Shown here: piece by piece, positions 3,752 to 8,967 of the stretch
Layout: each line of letters opens with the position of its first letter
Position numbering within the stretch: the stretch's first letter is position 1
Assembly: GCA_031411575.1 (NCBI GenBank)
Contig: JANOBJ010000186.1
Span: 1 to 8,967 of the forward strand
Length of the DNA: 8,967 bases
From: JANOBJ01 sp031411575
GTDB lineage: Bacteria; Pseudomonadota; Gammaproteobacteria; Burkholderiales; Burkholderiaceae_C
Reading direction: 5' to 3'
Made by a program: the position numbers and the translations under genes
The notes under the pieces: generated by a model
Databases searched by the model: none
What the model was told of the DNA's origin: nothing
What the model saw: only the letters and a program-made list of their open reading frames with translations

Positions 3752-6700
3752 ATGGCAGTTTCCCCCCAAAAGTACAACCAATGGATTCGTCGGCTGGCAT
3801 TCACCGTGGCCGGCCTGCTGGGACTCTGGGCGCTGGCCTGGGCGCTGGTGCCGCCCCTCCTCAAAAGCCAGGCTGAAAAGATCGCGGGCGGGGAGCTGGG
3901 CCGCAAGGTCACCATCGGCAAGGTCGATTTCAAGCCCTGGTCGCTCGAACTGACGGTCAACGATCTGGTGGTCGCCACTGCCGACGGCGCGGCCGAGCAA
4001 TTCAAGATTAGCCGCCTCTATATAGATGCCGAATTGCAGTCGCTCCTGCGGCTGGCGCCGGTGGTGGATGCCATCCAGCTGGACGCGCCGGTGGTGCGCC
4101 TCACGCACCTGGGCGGCGGCCAGTACGATATTGACGACATCATGGCCCGCGTGACCCGCCCCACGGGCAAGCCGCCGGGCGAGCCGGCCCGGTTTGCGCT
4201 GTACAACCTGGCGCTGGCCGGCGGCGCAGTCGATTTCACCGACAAGGCCGTCAACAAGACGCACACCCTGCGCGATCTGACGTTCTCGGTGCCCTTCCTC
4301 AGCAACCTGGCGTCGCAGCGCGAGGTCAGGGTGGAGCCGCGCCTGGCCTTCAACCTGAACGGCAGCGCCTTTGATTCGGCGGCGCAGGCCACGCCCTTCA
4401 CCCAGACCCGCAAGACCGACGCCACGCTCAAGATCGCCGCGCTGGACCTGAAGCCCTACCTCGGCTACATCCCGGCCGAGGTTCCGGTCAAGCTGCTGGC
4501 CGCGGTGCTCAACGCCGACCTGAAGCTCGCCTTTGAGCAGGCGCCCCGGCCGGCGGTCAAGCTCAGCGGCACGGTGCAGGCCGGCGCGGTGAAGCTGGTC
4601 GACCGGCAATCGCAGGAGTTGCTGGTCTTTGACGCCTTGAAACTAGCGCTGGACGACGTGCGCCCTCTGGAAAAGGCGGTGAGCCTGTCGTCGGTGGAAC
4701 TGGTGGCGCCGGTCGTCACGGCCCGGCGCGACCGCAGCGGCCGGATCAACCTGGCGCTGGACGCGCCGGCGCAGGTGTCGGGCGTGGCAGCGGCCGCAAA
4801 AATCGCTGCAAAAGATGCTATGAAAACGGTAGCAAACAATGACCGACAGACAAGGACTACAGCACTAAAAGATGCTGAAAAGCCGACTGGAACGGCTTCT
4901 GCGGCTGCGACCGCCCAGCCACCTGCGGCATCGTCCACGGCAGCCACCACGGCGGCTGTGACCCAACCCAACAGCCCAGGCGGTCAAAGTGGCGCCACAC
5001 CCTGGGCGGTCAAGGTCGCCAAGCTCGCGGTGCGCAATGGCCGCGTGAACTGGACCGACGAAACCCTGTCGCGCCCGGCGCAACTGGGGCTGAGCGAGCT
5101 GTCGCTGGACGCCACGGCCATCGCGCTGCCATTTGCGCAGCCGCTGCAGTTCCAGGGTACCGCGCGACTGGGCGGCGCAGGGGCAGAGGCGGGCGCTGCC
5201 GGGTCGGCTAGCGCTGCGCCCGGCAGCGCTGAACTGAGCTTCAGCGGCCGGGCGACCGACCGGACGGCCACCGTCACCGCCACCGTGGGTGCGCTGCCGC
5301 TGGATCTGGCGGCGCCGTACCTGGCCGATGTGATGGAACCCACGCTCAAGGGCAGCCTGGCGGCGCAATTGGGGGTGGTGTGGGCGGCAGCGGCGCCCGG
5401 CGGCGCGGGCGCGCCCGCCGCCACCGTGCGCCTGAACGTCCAGCAATTGGTGCTCGACAACCTGTCGCTCGCGCAGGGTAAAACCGCGCTGGCCAGCGCG
5501 AAAAAGGTGGAAGTGGCCAACGCGCTGGTCGATCTGACGCAGCAGTCGGTCACCGTCGGCCGGCTGGCCGTGACCGCGCCACGCACCCGCGTGGAGCGCG
5601 GCGAAGACCAGCGCTGGATGTTCGAGCGCTGGATGAAGGGTGCGGACAAGGGAGCGGTCAAGGGTGGCGACAAGGCTCGCCAGAAGGGCGCGCCTGAACT
5701 CGCGTCGGTAGCCGCTCTGCCGACTGCTGTCTCCAAACTCGCCACGCCTGCTGCGCCGTCGTCACCCACCCCGCCCGCCTGGCGCGTACTGCTGGAAGAC
5801 CTGGCCATCGACGGCGGCGCGGTGAGCTTTTCCGACCGGGCGCTGGCGCGTCCCGTGGCGGTGGAGTTGTCCAGCATCAAGCTGCAGATGAAGAATTTCA
5901 CGCCCGACGGGCGCAAACCTGCGCCGCTCAGCCTGTCGGCTCGGGTCGGCGCGGGCCAGACCGAGCCGGGCCGGCTGGATTGGCGCGGCTCGCTGGCCAT
6001 GGTGCCGCTGGCTGCCGCCGGGCAGTTGCAGGCGGCCGGCCTGCCGGTGCACGCCTTCGAGCCGTATTTTGGTGACCTGCTCAATATTGAGTTGCTGCGC
6101 GCCGATGCCAGCTTCAAGGGCCAGGTGCGCTACACCGACAGCGCCGCCGGGCCGGTGGTGAAGATCATCGGCGACACCTCGCTGGAGGAATTCCGCGCCA
6201 ATTCCATCGCCAGCGCGGCGGGGGCGGGCGCGTCCGGCACCGTTGCCGACGCCGCCACCAGCGCTGGCGGCGCGGCCGCTTCGCCCGCCGCCGCCCCAAA
6301 AAAACCAGCCGCCCCCGGCGCCGGCCCGCGCGCGGGCGTGCTGCGGGTGTCCGAGGAACTGCTCAGCTGGAAAACGCTGAACCTGCGCGGGCTGGACGTG
6401 TCGCTTTCGCCCGGCTCGGTGACCACGGTGGGCGTGAAGGAGACGGTGCTGAGCGACTTTTTTGCGCGCGTCATCATCAACGAGGGCGGCCGCATCAACC
6501 TGCAGGACATCACCAAGGCGTCGGCCGCCGCGGGCACCGCCAGCGCCGCCGTCACCCCGGCGCCGCCTCTGCCCGCCGCCGCAGTGCCGGTCGGTGGGCC
6601 GCAAAACGCAGAAGGCGGTGGCCCATCGATTGCTACTATTTCAATAGCAAATAATGACCGTGCGACAAGCACCACAGGCCAAAAAGGCACTCAAACTGGC

Positions 6701-8041
6701 ACCCAGACAGCGGCCACCCCCGCCACCGGCCCAGAGCCCCTCATCACCATCGGCCCGGTCAGCCTGGTCAATGGCAAGGTGTTATTCTCGGACCGCTTCG
6801 TGCGACCCAACTACTCGGCCAACCTGAGCGAACTGACCGGCAAACTGAGCGCGTTTTCGTCGGTGTCGCCCGCCGGCAGCCCGCAGCTGGCTGACCTGGA
6901 ACTGCGCGGCCGGGCCGAGGGCACGGCCTCGCTGGAGATTCTGGGCAAGCTCAACCCGCTGGCCAAGCCGCTGGCGCTGGACATCAAGGGCAAGGTGCGC
7001 GATCTGGAGCTGCCGCCGCTGTCGCCGTACTCGGTCAAGTACGCGGGCCACGGCATCGAGCGCGGCAAGATGAGCGTCGATGTGGCCTACCTGGTGCTGC
7101 CCAGTGGCCAGCTCACCGCCAGCAACAACGTGGTGCTGAACCAGTTGACCTTTGGCGAGAAGGTCGAGGGCGCGCCGGCCAGCCTGCCGGTGCGGCTGGC
7201 GGTGGCGCTGCTGGCTGATCGCAACGGCGTGATCGACATCAACCTGCCGATCAGCGGCTCGCTGAATGACCCGCAGTTCAGCCTCGGGCCGATCATCTTC
7301 AAGGTCATCGTGAACCTGATCGTCAAGGCCATCACCTCGCCGTTCAGCCTGCTCGCGGCGGCCTTTGGCGGCGGCGGCGACGAGCTGAGCATGGTGGCGT
7401 TTGCGCCCGGCAGCGCGGTGCTGGCCGCCGACGCCAGGGCCGGCCTGGACAAGGTGGCCAAGGCACTGACCGACCGGCCCGCGCTCAAGATGACGGTGGT
7501 GGGCACGGCCAGCCTGGAGGTCGAGCGCGACGGTTACCAGCGCGAACGCCTGAAGGCACTGGTCGACGCCGAAAAGCGCCGGACCGCCGTGGTGGCCGGC
7601 CAGACCGCCACCGCCACGGTGAGCGTGCGCGACGCCGAATACCCCGCGCTGCTCAAAGAGGTCTACAAGCGCGCCGACATCCCGAAGCCACGCAACGTGA
7701 TCGGCCTGGCCAAAGACCTGCCCGCTGCCGAGATGGAGGCGCTGCTCTTGGCCAGCATCCCCGTCAATGAAGACCTGATGCGCGAACTCGCGCTGCAGCG
7801 CGGCGTGGCGGTGAAGGATTACCTGGCGTCCAAACAGCTGCCGGTGGAGCGGCTGTTTCTGGGTGCGGCCAAGGCCGTGGCGGTGACCTCACCTGCGGGA
7901 TCGGCGGGTTCAGCTGCTGGATCGGCAACGTCCACTTCGGGAGCGGGCGGGGCGCCTGCACCAGCCACAGGCGCGCCCGCCGGCAGCACCACCGAGGCCA
8001 AATGGAGCCCGCGCGCCGAGCTCAATCTGGCCTCCAATTAG
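3752..8041 (+). CDS. Giant AsmA-like DUF748 envelope protein with OmpA-like C-terminal region
   Basis: A 1429-residue protein with one signal-anchor helix at about 14-33; the rest should be periplasmic. It is rich in beta-strand and built from repeated modules of the type hydrophobic-x-N/G-G-x-V-x-F-x-D...P...L, seen at about 147-179, 417-454, 677-712 and 997-1034. Ala/Thr/Pro-rich linkers lie between them (about 349-416, 629-675, 817-860, 923-996). The block at 1155-1209 (ADRNGVIDINLPISGSLNDP, then the IIFKVIVNLIVKAITSPF type) is the conserved DUF748 signature. At 1213-1274 an OmpA-like stretch (FAPGSAVLAADARAGL) follows, then a low-complexity tail. AsmA-like proteins are linked to lipid transport between membranes; that role is inferred here. 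The start is chosen because the anchor helix then lies at the N-terminus. The ribosome site there is weak. The frame stays open up to ATG 3434, which has a good TAGGAG (3419-3424), so a 106-residue extension cannot be excluded. Confidence 0.85.
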   Translation: MAVSPQKYNQWIRRLAFTVAGLLGLWALAWALVPPLLKSQAEKIAGGELGRKVTIGKVDFKPWSLELTVNDLVVATADGAAEQFKISRLYIDAELQSLLRLAPVVDAIQLDAPVVRLTHLGGGQYDIDDIMARVTRPTGKPPGEPARFALYNLALAGGAVDFTDKAVNKTHTLRDLTFSVPFLSNLASQREVRVEPRLAFNLNGSAFDSAAQATPFTQTRKTDATLKIAALDLKPYLGYIPAEVPVKLLAAVLNADLKLAFEQAPRPAVKLSGTVQAGAVKLVDRQSQELLVFDALKLALDDVRPLEKAVSLSSVELVAPVVTARRDRSGRINLALDAPAQVSGVAAAAKIAAKDAMKTVANNDRQTRTTALKDAEKPTGTASAAATAQPPAASSTAATTAAVTQPNSPGGQSGATPWAVKVAKLAVRNGRVNWTDETLSRPAQLGLSELSLDATAIALPFAQPLQFQGTARLGGAGAEAGAAGSASAAPGSAELSFSGRATDRTATVTATVGALPLDLAAPYLADVMEPTLKGSLAAQLGVVWAAAAPGGAGAPAATVRLNVQQLVLDNLSLAQGKTALASAKKVEVANALVDLTQQSVTVGRLAVTAPRTRVERGEDQRWMFERWMKGADKGAVKGGDKARQKGAPELASVAALPTAVSKLATPAAPSSPTPPAWRVLLEDLAIDGGAVSFSDRALARPVAVELSSIKLQMKNFTPDGRKPAPLSLSARVGAGQTEPGRLDWRGSLAMVPLAAAGQLQAAGLPVHAFEPYFGDLLNIELLRADASFKGQVRYTDSAAGPVVKIIGDTSLEEFRANSIASAAGAGASGTVADAATSAGGAAASPAAAPKKPAAPGAGPRAGVLRVSEELLSWKTLNLRGLDVSLSPGSVTTVGVKETVLSDFFARVIINEGGRINLQDITKASAAAGTASAAVTPAPPLPAAAVPVGGPQNAEGGGPSIATISIANNDRATSTTGQKGTQTGTQTAATPATGPEPLITIGPVSLVNGKVLFSDRFVRPNYSANLSELTGKLSAFSSVSPAGSPQLADLELRGRAEGTASLEILGKLNPLAKPLALDIKGKVRDLELPPLSPYSVKYAGHGIERGKMSVDVAYLVLPSGQLTASNNVVLNQLTFGEKVEGAPASLPVRLAVALLADRNGVIDINLPISGSLNDPQFSLGPIIFKVIVNLIVKAITSPFSLLAAAFGGGGDELSMVAFAPGSAVLAADARAGLDKVAKALTDRPALKMTVVGTASLEVERDGYQRERLKALVDAEKRRTAVVAGQTATATVSVRDAEYPALLKEVYKRADIPKPRNVIGLAKDLPAAEMEALLLASIPVNEDLMRELALQRGVAVKDYLASKQLPVERLFLGAAKAVAVTSPAGSAGSAAGSATSTSGAGGAPAPATGAPAGSTTEAKWSPRAELNLASN
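4816..4871 (+). repeat. In-frame mini-element, copy A, inside the DUF748 gene
   Basis: A 56 bp AT-rich island in GC-rich coding DNA. It begins TGCTA, 9 nt, TAGCA (4816-4834) and ends in AAAAG. It matches copy B (6631-6686) at about 40 of 56 positions with no gaps, in the same orientation. The best-conserved core, AATGACCG, is at 4838-4845. It encodes a peptide containing ANNDR (residues 361-365) followed by T-x-T-T, inside the linker before the second beta module. A 10 bp direct repeat, AAAAGATGCT, lies at 4810-4819 and 4867-4876 and overlaps both ends. From memory, small palindromic repeats starting GCTAnnnnnnnnnTAGC and running to ACAAGnnCTACAG are common in Comamonadaceae. Confidence 0.7.
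6298..6304 (+). other. A7 run in slippery-heptamer register
   Basis: CCCC then seven A, read as CCA AAA AAA CCA in the DUF748 frame, so the phase is exactly A_AAA_AAA, the form known for -1 ribosomal frameshifting. A GC-rich self-complementary stretch (CCCGCGCGCGGG, about 6327-6338) starts some 22 nt later, further than the usual 5-9 nt. A -1 shift would run on for about 115 codons and stop at the TAA inside mini-element copy B (6651-6653). This may be only a homopolymer in a Pro/Ala/Lys linker. Confidence 0.2.
6631..6686 (+). repeat. In-frame mini-element, copy B, inside the DUF748 gene
   Basis: The second 56 bp copy, same orientation and same reading frame as copy A. TGCTA (6631-6635) and TAGCA (6645-6649) form the inverted repeat (TTGCTA/TAGCAA counting one more base each side). 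AATGACCG follows at 6653-6660, then GACAAG, CACAG and AAAAG. It encodes IANNDR (the ANNDR is residues 966-970) with T-x-T-T after it, in the linker before the fourth beta module. It is clearly richer in A and T than the flanking DNA. Copy B fits the remembered Comamonadaceae repeat better than copy A (CTACTATTT..AATAGC and ACAGGCCAAAAA). Confidence 0.72.
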
Positions 8042-8066
8042 CGCGCCGCCGTCAATCGTTAACCGC

Positions 8067-8125
8067 CCGGGTAAATCCCGGCGAAAATACCGCTTTGCCG
8101 CAAAACCCCCGACTGCGGCGTTTCC
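8067..8125 (+). terminator. Possible weak terminators after the DUF748 gene
   Basis: Two small hairpins lie between the DUF748 stop and the next start: CCGGG-TAAAT-CCCGG (8067-8081), with no T-run, and GCCGC (8097-8101) with GCGGC (8115-8119) around a 13 nt loop, followed by GTTTCC. Neither is a strong terminator; partial read-through into the next gene, on the same strand, seems likely. Confidence 0.25.
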
Positions 8126-8151
8126 GATAACTCTCGCCCAAAGCGCCGTCC

Positions 8152-8967
8152 GTGACCCAAGCCACTTCCAAACCGCTCGACCTCCAGCTTCTTGACGCCC
8201 TGACCGGTGGCGCCTTCACCGCACCCACCTCGGGCGAGCGCGCCGCGCGCATCCGCGACTGGCTGGCCGGCAACCCCACGCCCGAGCAGCTGCAGGAGGT
8301 GTTCCGCGAACTCAGCGGGCGCGACAAGGGCGCCGCCAAGCCGGTGCGCGAAAAGCTCGACGAACTGAAGCGCGCCAAGGGCCAGGAGGCGCTGGCCGCC
8401 GAATGGAGCACCAAGGGCCAGGCCCTGCTGGAATCGCCCAAGCTCAACATTGCGGATGCGATGGCGTGGCAGCGCGACGCGGCCAAGGCCGGCGCGCCGC
8501 TCTCGCGCGAGCCGCTGGCCGGGCTCAAGACCGGCCTGGCCGACCGCGTGCGCGGCATTGAAGACCTGCAGCACCGCGTGCAGGTGCAGCGCGAGGCCGC
8601 CGTTCTGCTGGCCCAGCGCATCGAGGTGCTGTCCACCAAGCCCTGGCGCGACGCGCAGGCCGCGCTGGAGGTGCTGGGCAACGACGTGCGGCACTGGCAG
8701 GCGCAGGCGGATGCGATCGCCGCTGACCGCGACTGGGCCAGTGTGGACGTGAAATTCCCGCCGCAGATGGATGCCTCCAGGGCGCAGTTGCTGGTGGTGT
8801 GGGACGCGTTTCAGGCCGCCGTGGTGCAAACCGTGGCCGCTGCGGCCGACGCCACCGCGCCGCTGCCGCCGGTGCCGGTGTGGGCCGACGAGTTGCGCGC
8901 CCAGCGCGGCGTGCCGACAGCCGCCAGCGAGGGCGTGCCCGCCCCGCAGCGCCCCGCGCGCCCGAAG
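8152..8967 (+). CDS. DUF349-type protein, N-terminal part (cut by window edge)
   Basis: The frame is open for 272 codons from GTG 8152 to the right edge. The start is limited by an in-frame TAA at 8128-8130, and GTG 8152 is the first usual start codon after it; no Shine-Dalgarno is visible. The product is helical and rich in Ala, Arg, Gln and Leu. It begins LDLQLLDALTGGAF, has KPVREKLDELKRAKGQEALA at 63-82, KLNIADAMAWQRDAAKAGAP at 97-116 and a heptad-like helix at about 134-165 (EDLQHRVQVQREAAVLLAQ). It has no signal peptide or membrane segment, so it is probably cytoplasmic. It resembles, from memory, the N-terminal region of the DUF349 proteins of Comamonadaceae; the repeated DUF349 domains themselves would lie beyond the window. 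Function unknown. It lies 110 bp after the DUF748 gene, same strand. Confidence 0.65.
   Translation, partial: MTQATSKPLDLQLLDALTGGAFTAPTSGERAARIRDWLAGNPTPEQLQEVFRELSGRDKGAAKPVREKLDELKRAKGQEALAAEWSTKGQALLESPKLNIADAMAWQRDAAKAGAPLSREPLAGLKTGLADRVRGIEDLQHRVQVQREAAVLLAQRIEVLSTKPWRDAQAALEVLGNDVRHWQAQADAIAADRDWASVDVKFPPQMDASRAQLLVVWDAFQAAVVQTVAAAADATAPLPPVPVWADELRAQRGVPTAASEGVPAPQRPARPK

Noticed and set aside
3710..4609. Long minus-strand open frames (also 4984-6117 and 5762-6604) inside the DUF748 gene
   Set aside because: Antisense shadows caused by GC-rich third positions; products are Arg/Gln/Ala-rich or Ser/Ala-rich without domains.

Overview
The window is GC-rich chromosomal DNA from a betaproteobacterium, most likely a Comamonadaceae member (Rhodoferax/Polaromonas/Acidovorax type). 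The basis is strong GC bias at third codon positions, a glyA-nrdR gene pair, a DUF748 AsmA-like giant protein, a DUF349-type protein, and two kinds of small dispersed repeat that I associate with this family from memory. No tRNA, rRNA, CRISPR array, transposase or phage gene is visible.

Layout. On the minus strand, read right to left: a strong sigma70-type promoter (2937-2966), a structured leader of about 200 nt with a possible 32-33 aa small ORF, a membrane-anchored lytic transglycosylase (1899-2732), a 354 bp gap, glyA (300-1544), a tandem pair of 73 bp repeats (140-296), and the first 40 codons of nrdR (running off the left edge). On the plus strand, read left to right: a long non-coding region (about 2940-3751), a 1429-residue DUF748/AsmA-like envelope protein (3752-8041), and the first 272 codons of a DUF349-type protein (8152 to the right edge).

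The genes are mostly housekeeping: one-carbon metabolism (glyA), control of ribonucleotide reductase (nrdR), peptidoglycan remodelling (lytic transglycosylase) and an inner-membrane-anchored periplasmic protein of the AsmA-like class. The transglycosylase and the DUF748 gene are divergent and share one long regulatory region.

The less ordinary parts are: (1) the 3287-3645 region, where successive hairpins end in a convincing intrinsic terminator upstream of the DUF748 gene, with two GTCTGG copies competing for one CCAGAC, an arrangement that looks like an attenuator or a terminated small RNA; (2) two 56 bp AT-rich mini-elements inserted in the same orientation and the same reading frame inside the DUF748 gene, both in low-complexity linkers, so that repeat DNA is translated; (3) a small ORF overlapping the transglycosylase start by ATGA, with its own ribosome site partly inside a hairpin; and (4) the tandem repeat between glyA and nrdR. 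All RNA structures were found by eye and none was computed.
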